Part shown: positions 29,344-37,322 of the stretch, in pieces
Position numbering within the stretch: the stretch's first letter is position 1
Layout of the letters: every line of letters begins with the position of its first letter
Origin: Rhizobiaceae bacterium
GTDB taxonomy: Bacteria; Pseudomonadota; Alphaproteobacteria; Rhizobiales; Rhizobiaceae
Assembly (NCBI GenBank): GCA_019635755.1
Contig: JAHBYW010000001.1
Coordinates: forward strand, 62,001-126,000
Reading direction: 5' to 3'
Length of the DNA: 64,000 nt
Position numbers and translations under genes: made by a program
The notes under the pieces: model-generated
Database searches by the model: none
The model's input: the letters and a program-made list of their open reading frames with translations, nothing else
What the model was told of the DNA's origin: nothing

Positions 29344-30050
29344 GTACACGCAAGCGGGTCGCCGTGATGATTTCCGGCCGGGGTTCGAACCTCGCGGCGC
29401 TGATGGAGGCCGCCTCCGATCCAGCCTATCCGGCCGAGATCGTCGGCGTGGTGTCCGACAATCCCGAGGCGCCGGGCCTGACATTCGCCGCCGGCCGCGG
29501 CCAGCCCGTGGCGGTCGCCAATCGCCGCGACCATCCTTCCAGCGATGCGCACGACGCCACGATCGACGCCGCGCTTCGCGATCTCGCACCCGATTTCGTG
29601 GCGCTTGCCGGCTATATGCGTGTGCTGACGGCCGGCTTCGTCGCGGCATGGCAAGGCAAGCTCATCAACATCCATCCGTCGCTGCTGCCAGCCTTCAGAG
29701 GCCTCGACAGCCACCGACAGGCGATCGAGGCCGGCGTGCGCGTGCACGGCTGCTCCGTGCATTTCGTGTCACCCGAGGTGGACGCCGGTCCGCTGATCGC
29801 GCAGGCCGCGGTTCCGGTCCTCACTGGCGATACTGAGGAGGCGCTCGCCGCGCGCGTGCTCAAGGCGGAACACAAGCTCTATCCGATCGCGCTGGCAATG
29901 GTGGCGGAAGGCCGCGCGCGGCTCGACGGCAACCGCGTCGTCTTCGACACCTCCGGCGCGTCCGAAAAGAATGGCGGCCAGTCGGTCTTCTCGCCCGACC
30001 TGACCACCGACATGCGCAGCATCGAGGACCTGGCGCGCTTCACGCCGTAA
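29340..30050 (+). CDS. purN: Phosphoribosylglycinamide formyltransferase
   Basis: A 236-residue enzyme that formylates GAR with 10-formyl-THF in purine synthesis. Features: [18 protein letters not shown] (phosphate loop), the catalytic Asn-His pair in [20 protein letters not shown] near residue 105, and the catalytic Asp in [14 protein letters not shown] near 145. It is about 25 residues longer than the E. coli protein because of a C-terminal extension with a [10 protein letters not shown] stretch, usual in rhizobia. It is co-translated with purM. Confidence 0.96.
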   Translation: MSTRKRVAVMISGRGSNLAALMEAASDPAYPAEIVGVVSDNPEAPGLTFAAGRGQPVAVANRRDHPSSDAHDATIDAALRDLAPDFVALAGYMRVLTAGFVAAWQGKLINIHPSLLPAFRGLDSHRQAIEAGVRVHGCSVHFVSPEVDAGPLIAQAAVPVLTGDTEEALAARVLKAEHKLYPIALAMVAEGRARLDGNRVVFDTSGASEKNGGQSVFSPDLTTDMRSIEDLARFTP

Positions 30051-30079
30051 GGTGGAAATCTGGACCAACAGCAGCCACG

Positions 30080-30538
30080 CTAATTGCCGCCGCGATCCGC
30101 AAAATACTGCCTCCGGATTTCTTCGATGTTCCCGGAGAATAGTTTCTCTGCGACGATTCCGACGAGCGCCCCCAGCGCGACTTCGACCGCCGAAAGTGTG
30201 ATCCTCAGGGCCTGAGGGCTGTCCGCTATGCCGAACGGATAGCTGACGATTATGTAGCAAATGAACACTATGAACACGGCAGGGATTCCGATGCTGAACA
30301 TAGTGAAAGACACTCCCACTGCGTCCTGAAGTTCCCTGGGCGCTGGTTCGCTCATCACGTTCTTGAGTGCCGCCACAGCGAACACTCCGGTAATCGGCGA
30401 GAGGATAAGCACGATTTCGATCTTCTCTTGGATCAGCCTGAAATAATCGTGCAGGAACACGAACACGAGCACGATGGCCGTGATGTGCCCGAAGACCAGC
30501 GTGGCCGCCGCAATATCCCTCACAACGGTTCTGCGCAT
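30080..30538 (-). CDS. Orphan four-helix membrane protein (AT-rich insert)
   Basis: A 152-residue protein with four predicted membrane helices: ~8-32 (TLVFGHITAIVLVFVFL), ~40-60, ~75-103 (FTMFSIGIPAVFIVFICY) and ~112-135. The C-terminal tail is charged (NIEEIRRQYFADRG). I do not recognise a family. It lies 9 bp downstream of the exported-protein gene at 30548, so the two are likely co-transcribed. Base composition is well below that of flanking genes, suggesting transfer from another source. Confidence 0.75.
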   Translation of the reverse strand: MRRTVVRDIAAATLVFGHITAIVLVFVFLHDYFRLIQEKIEIVLILSPITGVFAVAALKNVMSEPAPRELQDAVGVSFTMFSIGIPAVFIVFICYIIVSYPFGIADSPQALRITLSAVEVALGALVGIVAEKLFSGNIEEIRRQYFADRGGN

Positions 30539-30547
30539 GCGCTCTCC

Positions 30548-31768
30548 CTAGTGATCAAGAAGGCGGCCACCCAAGTCGGCAGCAACTTTGGTGCCTAACG
30601 CCGCGGCCCACTCATCCATCTTCAATCCGTCTTCAGTCAGTTCACCAGAGACGGGGTCGAGATATTCCATCACCTGTCCGGTCGAAATGATCCCGGCGGG
30701 CAGTTCCAGAAGATTTTCGGGAGCGGATATCTTGCGCATGTCGAGCAGGGAGATCAGGAGGCTCTCCCCTATATCGCCTGTGAACGTTTCGATGCCCACG
30801 CCAAGAGCGATGTTGGCCGAGTACCAGTAGCCGGGCGCAAAATCGACACCAAGCGAAGCGTTCGGCCCGAGCAGCGAGAAAGCATAGACATTTCCCCTCC
30901 CGTGCTGGCGCAACGATGACAGTTTGACCCTGCCGTCAAAGAGCCCCCCGACAACTTTCTCCTGTAGAACAGCCGCCGTGTCTGATCCGTGGTTCGACAG
31001 TGTAGGGAAAGGGAGGATCACCATCCTCGGGGGAGAGCCCGCCTCGGCGCGAACGCGAGAAGCACATATGTCGCCAGGAATCTTGTTGATCAGCGAGGCT
31101 GCGTAAAACTCATGACCGAAGCCGACGTCTAGTACGATCCAACAGTTGCCGTCCTCACCGCATCTCATCGGATCAGCGATCAAATAGTTTCCACGGATTG
31201 TCTCGCTTTCCGAAGCGCCCCAGACCAGCGCCTCCCAGCCATGGCGTTCGCTCAAAGAGAGAAGATTTGGAACCTGTTCAGACTGGTAGTCGACCTCGAC
31301 AATCTCCGTGTGAAAATTGCCTTCTCCATGCATGAATGAACAAGGCTTCGTGATGCTGAAGAACGAGTTGGAGACAGACTGGAACGCGGCATAGGGCTCG
31401 CCGTCACGCGTCAACCGGACGTCGGCGCGTTCAACCTCGAAATCCTCGATGCGTGACGTTCCGATCCGAATTTCTGCGCGCCACCCCTCGCCATAGTCCA
31501 CCGTGGAACCTGCCTTCAGGGCTGAAAAATCACCTTTAACGGTACCGGTCTTATCTCCACCCGGAAAACCTACCCAAGACGAGAACTTGTCACATGCAAC
31601 ATCGAGTACGAAGAAAAGCTCACCGTCGTTCCCATCTCCAGAAATTGATACATGGCGGGTGAAATTTCCACCGTAGCACGACGATGTCGCATCTTGAGCG
31701 CGCGTGTCATCTATATTTCCGGAAAAAATCGAGGAGAAAATTATGCAATAGAGATACCGGATGCGCAT
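30548..31768 (-). CDS. Orphan exported protein with six mature cysteines (AT-rich insert)
   Basis: A 406-residue protein with a short hydrophobic N-terminus (YLYCIIFSSIFSG) that looks like a signal peptide cut near TRA-QDA. The mature part is rich in beta strands and holds six Cys (in SSCYGG, VACDKF, KPCSFM, RCGEDGNCW and DICASR), consistent with three disulfides in the periplasm or outside. No catalytic motif and no family were recognised. Codon use is visibly less GC-biased than the neighbours. It forms a two-gene unit with the membrane protein at 30080. The weak start context means the true start could be a little downstream. Confidence 0.75.
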   Translation of the reverse strand: MRIRYLYCIIFSSIFSGNIDDTRAQDATSSCYGGNFTRHVSISGDGNDGELFFVLDVACDKFSSWVGFPGGDKTGTVKGDFSALKAGSTVDYGEGWRAEIRIGTSRIEDFEVERADVRLTRDGEPYAAFQSVSNSFFSITKPCSFMHGEGNFHTEIVEVDYQSEQVPNLLSLSERHGWEALVWGASESETIRGNYLIADPMRCGEDGNCWIVLDVGFGHEFYAASLINKIPGDICASRVRAEAGSPPRMVILPFPTLSNHGSDTAAVLQEKVVGGLFDGRVKLSSLRQHGRGNVYAFSLLGPNASLGVDFAPGYWYSANIALGVGIETFTGDIGESLLISLLDMRKISAPENLLELPAGIISTGQVMEYLDPVSGELTEDGLKMDEWAAALGTKVAADLGGRLLDH

Positions 31769-32025
31769 ACTCTTCTTTCAGATGTCTAGGTCCAAAATAT
31801 ACGCTCAAACAATATAACGCAATTCCGTAAACGGAGGCTGCGTAACAGAATTCTATTCGCATCCGCATATCTTAAAATATGTTAGACAATCAGGCTGCAG
31901 CCTATAGGCACACAACTTGAGACATGGAACGCAAGCAGGGCGTCATGCAGCGTCGGGCCTGTGTGGTGGACCGGCCTCAAAAGAGCTCAAACCAGTAGAC
32001 TCACACCGTGTTGGGCTTAGCAGCG
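31769..32025. other. AT-rich spacer at the right edge of the insert
   Basis: 257 bp, roughly 40-45% GC at 31790-31920 against well over 60% nearby. No gene, IS end or inverted repeat was found. It probably holds the promoter of the orphan operon on the minus strand. The short frame from 31924 (MERKQGVMQRR) has no support as a gene. Confidence 0.6.
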
Positions 32026-34161
32026 TCAGCCTGCGGTGCGGACCCACACCCGGCTGTCGTGGAAGGCCGCGCCGCCATAGGGTGCTGGCGCATCCGAGCC
32101 GGTCAGCACGTTGATGCCCTCGCCGCGCTCATGCGCGCTATTCGGCCAGATGCCTTCCGCGATGACGACGCCGCGCCGCACGCCGTCGAAGAGTTTCGCA
32201 TGCAGCACGACCTCACCACGGGCATTGCCGATCTCGACGCGGTCGCCGCCGGCCAGCCCGAGGTGTTCCGCGTCGTCCGGATGGATCAGCAGTTCCGGCC
32301 GGCCCTCCCGCTGGCGCGAACTCGGCGTCTCCGTGAAGGACGAGTTCAGGAAGGAGCGCGCCGGCGAGGTCGCCAGCCGGAACGGGTGGGCCTCGTCGAC
32401 CGTCTCGATCAGGTCGACATGGTCGGGGAACTCCGGCAATTGGCCGACTGGCCCGAACAAGCCCATCGACTTCGGCGGCTTGTTCGGCGCGATGCCGCCG
32501 TTCCATTCCGGCTTGAACCTGAACTTTCCGTCCGGATGGCCGAAGCCCGACGTGAAGTGCGCGGTCTCGAAGTCCGGCTGCACGTCCAGCCACTTGCTGT
32601 CGTTCAGCGTGTCGAAATCGCCGAGGTCGCGGCTGGCCAGCATCACGTCGATGTGCTCGCGCTCGGTCATGCCGAAGCCCGGCATGTGCGCGACGCCCAG
32701 CCGCTTCGCCAGTTCCTCGATGACGTAGAGGTTGGTCTTCGGCCCGGGCGGCGGGTCGATCAGCTTCGGCCCCAGCGTCACGTGCTGGTTGCCGCCGCCC
32801 TTGTAGAGGTCGTCATGCTCGACGAACATCGTCGCCGGCAGCACCACGTCGGCAAGCTTGGCGGTGTCGGTCATGAACTGCTCATGCACGCAGGCGAACA
32901 GGTCGTCGCGCAGGAAGCCCTGCTTCACCAGCCGCTGCTCGGGGGCGACATTGGCAGGGTTGGTGTTCTGGATCAGCATCGCGGTCACCGGCGGCCCGCC
33001 ATAGAGCGCGTCCTCGTGCCCCATCAGGATCGGCCCGATGCGCGACTGGTCGAGGAAGCGGATGCGCGGATCGCGCAGGCGATCGCCCTGCAGGAGGCTC
33101 TTGTCGAACTTGAAGCCCGAAATGCCGGAGTTGGAGTTTAGCGCGCCGCCACCCTCATACTGCCAGGCGCCGAGTACCGTCGGCACCGAGACCGCGGCGT
33201 GCATGTTGACCGAGCCGTTGCGCTGGCGCGCGAAGCCGTAGCCGAGGCGGAAATAGACCCGCTTCGTCTCGCCGATCAGACGCGCGAAGGCTTCGATCTC
33301 GGCGACCGGCAGGCCGGTGATCGCGGAGGCCCATTCCGGCGTCCTCGTCCGCAGGTGCCGCTCCAGGCCCTTCGGGTCGTCCGTGTATTTCTCAAGATAC
33401 GGCCAGTCGGCATGCCCGTCACGGAACAGCACGTGCATGGCCGCGCAGGCCAGCGCTCCGTCGGTGCCGGGCTTCAGCACCAGGCCCATGTCCGCCTGCT
33501 TCATCGTCGCATTGTCGTAGACGTCGATCACGACGATCTTGGCGCCGCGCTCCTTCCGCGCCCGCACGGCATGCGTCATCACGTTGACCTGCGTGACGAC
33601 GGCGTTGGTGCCCCAGATCACGACGCAGTCGGACTTCGCCATCTCGCGCGGGTCGGAGCCGCGCAGCGCGCCGGTCCCCATGACGTAGCCGGTCCAGGCG
33701 AGGTTGGTGCAGATCGAGTCGAAATAGCCGGAATATTTCTTGGCGTTGCGCAGCCGGTTGATCGAGTCGCGCTGCACCTGCCCCATCGTCCCGGCGTAGT
33801 AGTACGGCCAGACCGTCTCCGAGCCGTATCGCGCCTCCGCGGCGATGAACTTCTCCGCGACGAGATCGAGCGCGGCCTCCCAGCTCGAGTCCTTCCAGCT
33901 GCCGTCACCCTTGGCGCCGGCGCGGACCAGCGGCTTCAGCAGGCGGTCCGGATGGTGGACGCGCTCGGCATAGCGCGCGACCTTGGCGCATATGACGCCC
34001 GCCGTGTAGCTGTTCTCCTTGGCGCCGTGGACGCGGCCGATGCGATCCGGGCCGAGAAGCTCCACGTCCAGCGCGCAGGTCGAGGGACAGTCATGCGGAC
34101 AGGCGGAATGGCCGATCCTGATATCCGAGCGCGTGCCTTTGATGGGTGCATGCTGGTTCAT
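32026..34161 (-). CDS. Molybdopterin oxidoreductase family protein
   Basis: A 711-residue single-subunit enzyme of the DMSO-reductase superfamily, using bis-MGD molybdenum cofactor. The N-terminal [4Fe-4S] site is C-x3-C-x3-C (ACPHDCPSTC, residues ~19-27), with the fourth Cys in AGVICAKVARYAE near 55. Cofactor-binding segments follow (VIWGTNAVVTQVNVMTHAV; NPANVAPEQ; DVVLPATMFVEHDD), and the C-terminal molydop_binding domain ends GGAAFHDSRVWVRTAG. There is no Tat signal, so it is cytosolic. It has no partner subunit genes nearby. I chose MNQHAPIKGTRSD (34161) over an upstream in-frame start that reads into the rlmJ promoter region. Substrate unknown. Confidence 0.88.
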   Translation of the reverse strand: MNQHAPIKGTRSDIRIGHSACPHDCPSTCALDVELLGPDRIGRVHGAKENSYTAGVICAKVARYAERVHHPDRLLKPLVRAGAKGDGSWKDSSWEAALDLVAEKFIAAEARYGSETVWPYYYAGTMGQVQRDSINRLRNAKKYSGYFDSICTNLAWTGYVMGTGALRGSDPREMAKSDCVVIWGTNAVVTQVNVMTHAVRARKERGAKIVVIDVYDNATMKQADMGLVLKPGTDGALACAAMHVLFRDGHADWPYLEKYTDDPKGLERHLRTRTPEWASAITGLPVAEIEAFARLIGETKRVYFRLGYGFARQRNGSVNMHAAVSVPTVLGAWQYEGGGALNSNSGISGFKFDKSLLQGDRLRDPRIRFLDQSRIGPILMGHEDALYGGPPVTAMLIQNTNPANVAPEQRLVKQGFLRDDLFACVHEQFMTDTAKLADVVLPATMFVEHDDLYKGGGNQHVTLGPKLIDPPPGPKTNLYVIEELAKRLGVAHMPGFGMTEREHIDVMLASRDLGDFDTLNDSKWLDVQPDFETAHFTSGFGHPDGKFRFKPEWNGGIAPNKPPKSMGLFGPVGQLPEFPDHVDLIETVDEAHPFRLATSPARSFLNSSFTETPSSRQREGRPELLIHPDDAEHLGLAGGDRVEIGNARGEVVLHAKLFDGVRRGVVIAEGIWPNSAHERGEGINVLTGSDAPAPYGGAAFHDSRVWVRTAG

Positions 34162-34229
34162 GCCCGCATCCCTAGCGGTTTTGGCCGGCGAGGTGTAGAG
34201 CGCCGCGCCATGAAACGGCTGCGCCACCG

Positions 34230-35078
34230 ATGAACTACCGCCACGCCTTCCACGCCGGCAACTTCGCCGACGTCGTCAAGCATGCCGTGCTGGCGCGCAT
34301 CGTGGACTATCTGAAGCGCAAGGACCGCGCCTTCCGCGTCATCGACACGCACGCCGGCGCCGGCCTCTACCACCTCTCGGGCGACGAGGCATCGCGCACA
34401 GGTGAGTGGCGGGCCGGCATCGGCCGGCTGATCGAGGCCCAATTGCCGAAGCCGGCCGCCGAGCTGCTGGCACCCTATCTCGATGCGGTCCGCGCCGCCA
34501 ATCCAGACGGCGGGCTGGCGCTCTACCCCGGTTCGCCGTGGATCGTCCGCCACCTGCTGCGGCGGCAGGATCGGCTGACCGCCATCGAGTTGCATGCCGA
34601 GGATGCCGCCCGTCTCAGGCAGCAGTTCGCCGACGACGTGCAGGTCCGTGTCATCGAGCTCGACTGCTGGCTCTCGCTCGGCGCTCATGTGCCGCCAAAG
34701 GAGAAGCGCGGCCTGGTGCTGGTCGACCCACCCTTCGAGATCGCCGGCGAATTCGACCGGCTGGTCCACGGGCTGGTCCGCGCCCACAGGCGCTGGCCGG
34801 GCGGCATCTACGCGCTCTGGTATCCCATCAAGGACCGCGCCGCCGTGAACGCTTTTCGCGCGGACCTTGCCGCGACAGGCATCCCGAAAATCCTCGACAT
34901 CCGCTTCGAGGTCAGACCGCCGTCGCGCGAACCGCGCCTCTACGGGTCCGGGATGGTCATTGTGAACCCGCCCTTCACCTTGGAAGCCGAGATGAAGGCG
35001 CTTCTCCCCGTGCTGGCAAACGTTCTGGGAGAGGACGGCGCGGGGCGATTCTCGATCGAACAGTTGACGCCGAACTGA
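34230..35078 (+). CDS. rlmJ: 23S rRNA (adenine(2030)-N6)-methyltransferase
   Basis: A 282-residue SAM-dependent methyltransferase that modifies A2030 of 23S rRNA. Family signature at the N-terminus: MNYRHAFHAGNFADVVKHAV. The SAM-binding glycine motif is in VIDTHAGAGLYHLSGDEA, and the catalytic DPPF motif is in LVLVDPPFEIAGEFDRL near residue 165. Length matches E. coli RlmJ (280). It is divergent from the molybdoenzyme and nearly touches the convergent small exported gene (5 bp). Confidence 0.94.
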   Translation: MNYRHAFHAGNFADVVKHAVLARIVDYLKRKDRAFRVIDTHAGAGLYHLSGDEASRTGEWRAGIGRLIEAQLPKPAAELLAPYLDAVRAANPDGGLALYPGSPWIVRHLLRRQDRLTAIELHAEDAARLRQQFADDVQVRVIELDCWLSLGAHVPPKEKRGLVLVDPPFEIAGEFDRLVHGLVRAHRRWPGGIYALWYPIKDRAAVNAFRADLAATGIPKILDIRFEVRPPSREPRLYGSGMVIVNPPFTLEAEMKALLPVLANVLGEDGAGRFSIEQLTPN

Positions 35079-35083
35079 CGGCC

Positions 35084-35509
35084 TCAGAACGGAATGCCGA
35101 AATCCTCGTAGAATTCGTAGATCTCCCAGGCCGGGATCTTGCCCGTCTCGCAACCGCCCTCGCGCCCGCTCGACCACGCCTCGAACGGAAACTGGCTCTC
35201 GCTCATCCCGTCGCTGCCCTGGCCGGTCGCTGTCAGGGTGACGATCGTCTCGTCGCCGTTCTTCAGATAGAGCTTAGGATGATCCTGCCAATCCGGGTCC
35301 GGCACCAGTTTCCCGGTCTCTGTGACGATGATCGGCTTGATCTGCCCGTTGTCATCGACGTCGTTCGGCGATGTGTAGATGATCTTCCCGGTCGCCGAAT
35401 CGTAGTCGATGTTGAAGAAGGGCTCGGTGAACGTGCAATGGAGCGTGCCGGCCGAGGCCGTGCCCGCGAAGCAGAGAGCGGCAGCTGCCGCCAGAGCGAT
35501 GCGCATCAT
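35084..35509 (-). CDS. Small exported protein, tandem paralogue B
   Basis: A 141-residue exported protein with a clean signal peptide (MMRIALAAAAALCFAGTASA, cut before GTLHC). The mature part is about 120 residues, with Cys in TLHCTFTEPFFNIDYD and GGCETGK, and ends YEFYEDFGIPF. It is clearly related to the upstream neighbour: both share TLHC-FTEP, an SP-DE/D turn, YLK-GxET, and end YEDFGI. The start codon overlaps the stop of paralogue A (TGATG). No family was recognised. A surface or periplasmic role is likely. Confidence 0.82.
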   Translation of the reverse strand: MMRIALAAAAALCFAGTASAGTLHCTFTEPFFNIDYDSATGKIIYTSPNDVDDNGQIKPIIVTETGKLVPDPDWQDHPKLYLKNGDETIVTLTATGQGSDGMSESQFPFEAWSSGREGGCETGKIPAWEIYEFYEDFGIPF

Positions 35510-35937
35510 CAATGTCCTGTCCTGATGCCGAAGTCCTCGTAGACCCTTGCGAGGTCGTAAGCCGGCGCGCTGTCGGTCTCGCAGCCCCCTGCCAACTGCC
35601 CATAGCTGCCCACGAACGGAAAGATGAAATCGCTCATCCCGTCATCGCCGAGCCCAGTCAGTTGCAGGGTAATGATCGTTTCCTCGCCCGCTTTGAGGTA
35701 AAATGTCTGATAGTCCCGCCAAGCATCCTCGCGCACCAGCCGCGCATTCTCGCCAATGACCTTCGGCATCGGCTTGCTGGCTGGGTCGGTCTCGTCCGGC
35801 GAGGTCAGCGTCACAAGCCCGGTCGCGGTGTCGAAATCGATCGCGATCCACGGCTCGGTGAATTCGCAATGCAGCGTCGCTGCGCTCGCCGGCTGCGCGG
35901 CAAGCACCGCCGCCACCGCGATTGGAAGCCATCTCAT
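35509..35937 (-). CDS. Small exported protein, tandem paralogue A
   Basis: A 142-residue exported protein with signal peptide MRWLPIAVAAVLAAQPASA, cut before ATLHC. The mature part carries TLHCEFTEPWIAIDFDTATG, YLKAGEETIITLQLTGLGDD, a Cys in GGCETDSAPAYD and the C-terminal ARVYEDFGIRTGH. It aligns along its whole length with paralogue B, which it precedes with coupled translation, so the pair arose by tandem duplication. The two conserved Cys (TLHC and GGCET) suggest one disulfide. I prefer the ATG at 35937; an upstream frame lacks a signal peptide. Confidence 0.82.
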   Translation of the reverse strand: MRWLPIAVAAVLAAQPASAATLHCEFTEPWIAIDFDTATGLVTLTSPDETDPASKPMPKVIGENARLVREDAWRDYQTFYLKAGEETIITLQLTGLGDDGMSDFIFPFVGSYGQLAGGCETDSAPAYDLARVYEDFGIRTGH

Positions 35938-36077
35938 CTCGACACCCCGGCCCGACTGCACGCCACTCGTAACGCACACCGTGGCGGATTCGTGGTGACC
36001 GGGCCGGTCCGCGGCTTGACCGGCGCCGCGAGGCTCTGCACAGTCCGGACATCTGCATTCGCTGGCTGGAGGGTCAC

Positions 36078-36512
36078 ATGCGCCGCTTCGCTCTGTACGC
36101 CCTGTCGGCCATCGTGCTTGCCGCGACGGCACCGGCCGCGCATACCGGCGAATGGTTCTTCCCCACCTCGAACAAGGTGTCGCGCGCCTGCGACGACCGC
36201 GTGGTGCTGCGCCGGGTGAAGCGCGACTTCGCCTATCAGGTGCGTCACGTGCCGCATCTGCCCGACGTCAAGATCGTCGACTTCCACAACATCCACGAGC
36301 ACCGGTACGAGCCCTTCGACGGTGACCGCCAGCCGATCGCCCGCCGCTATTGCGGAGCGACCGCGCAGCTCTCCGACGGGCGGCTGCGCGAGATGTGGTA
36401 CCTCATCGAGGATCCGATGGGCTTTGCCAGCATCGGCGATGGCGTCGAGTTCTGCGTGGCCGGCTTCGACCGTTGGAAGGTCTACAACAACCATTGCCGC
36501 GTCCTGAAGTAG
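36078..36512 (+). CDS. Small exported protein with four cysteines
   Basis: A 144-residue exported protein with signal peptide MRRFALYALSAIVLAATAPA, cut near AHTG. The mature domain has four Cys (SRACDDR, RRYCGATA, VEFCVAGF and NNHCRVLK), consistent with two disulfides, and several aromatic residues. A GGAGGG ribosome-binding site lies about 6 nt before the ATG. It is read with the RNase T2 gene (14 bp downstream) and is divergent from paralogues A/B. No family recognised; likely periplasmic. Confidence 0.8.
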   Translation: MRRFALYALSAIVLAATAPAAHTGEWFFPTSNKVSRACDDRVVLRRVKRDFAYQVRHVPHLPDVKIVDFHNIHEHRYEPFDGDRQPIARRYCGATAQLSDGRLREMWYLIEDPMGFASIGDGVEFCVAGFDRWKVYNNHCRVLK

Positions 36513-36526
36513 CCGGTCGACCCTCC

Positions 36527-37267
36527 ATGCGTCGCGGGCTGGCGCGGCTTGCGCTCGCCGCGTTCCTGGCCGGCGGCCTTGCCGCATGCGACGAATCCGG
36601 ACAGCAGGCCACGACGACGCCTGCAGGCGGCCACACGCCGATCGCCCAGACCGGCGGAACCGGCACGGCCGCCCGCTCGAACCTGCCGATAGGCACCGGC
36701 TTCGACTTCTACGTTCTGTCCCTGTCCTGGTCGCCGAGCTACTGCGAGGCCGAGGGCGAGGATGCCAACCGCCAGCAATGCGAAAGCGGCCGGCCCTACG
36801 CCTTCGTCGTGCACGGGCTGTGGCCGCAGTTCGAACAGGGCTGGCCGGAAAGCTGCGGTACCGGCGATCCGTACGTCGCCGACGACATCGTCGCCTCGCT
36901 GCGCGACATCATGCCGTCGGCCGGCCTCATCGGCTATCAGTGGCGCAAGCATGGCAGCTGCTCCGGCCTCGACCAGCGCGACTATTTCAAGGTGCTGCGC
37001 GCCGCGCGCGAGAGGACCGTCGTGCCGGCCGAGTATCGGCGGCTCGATGACTATGCCAGCGTGGCGCCGGGCGCGGTCGGAGCTGCGTTCCTCCAGTCGA
37101 ATCCCCAGCTGGACGCCCAGGGAATCGCGGTGACCTGCGACGATCGGTATCTCCGCGAGGTGCGGGTCTGCATGACCAGGGACCTCGCGTTCCGCGCCTG
37201 TCCCGAGGTCGATCGCCGCGCCTGCAGCCTGCAGAAGGCCGTCATGCCCCCGGTCCGAGGCAAGTGA
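36527..37267 (+). CDS. RNase T2 family ribonuclease, predicted lipoprotein
   Basis: A 246-residue exported RNase that cleaves RNA through 2',3'-cyclic intermediates. Both catalytic segments are intact: CAS1 in FVVHGLWPQFEQG near residue 95, and CAS2 in YQWRKHGSCSGLDQ near 141, with the catalytic His and Lys/Glu-region residues present. The N-terminus reads RLALAAFLAGGLAACDES, which fits a lipobox with Cys near residue 22, followed by a Thr/Gly-rich linker. This suggests tethering to a membrane. Most bacterial members are soluble periplasmic proteins. It follows the four-Cys exported gene in an operon-like arrangement. Confidence 0.9.
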   Translation: MRRGLARLALAAFLAGGLAACDESGQQATTTPAGGHTPIAQTGGTGTAARSNLPIGTGFDFYVLSLSWSPSYCEAEGEDANRQQCESGRPYAFVVHGLWPQFEQGWPESCGTGDPYVADDIVASLRDIMPSAGLIGYQWRKHGSCSGLDQRDYFKVLRAARERTVVPAEYRRLDDYASVAPGAVGAAFLQSNPQLDAQGIAVTCDDRYLREVRVCMTRDLAFRACPEVDRRACSLQKAVMPPVRGK

Positions 37268-37322
37268 GCAGACGTTGCCCATGGGTCACAGCGGCAAGGG
37301 GACAGGTTAATAACTCGTTTTG

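Noticed and set aside
31924-31998. Short ORF MERKQGVMQRR in the AT-rich spacer
   Set aside because: Only ~24 codons, no ribosome-binding site of note, and no similarity I can name.
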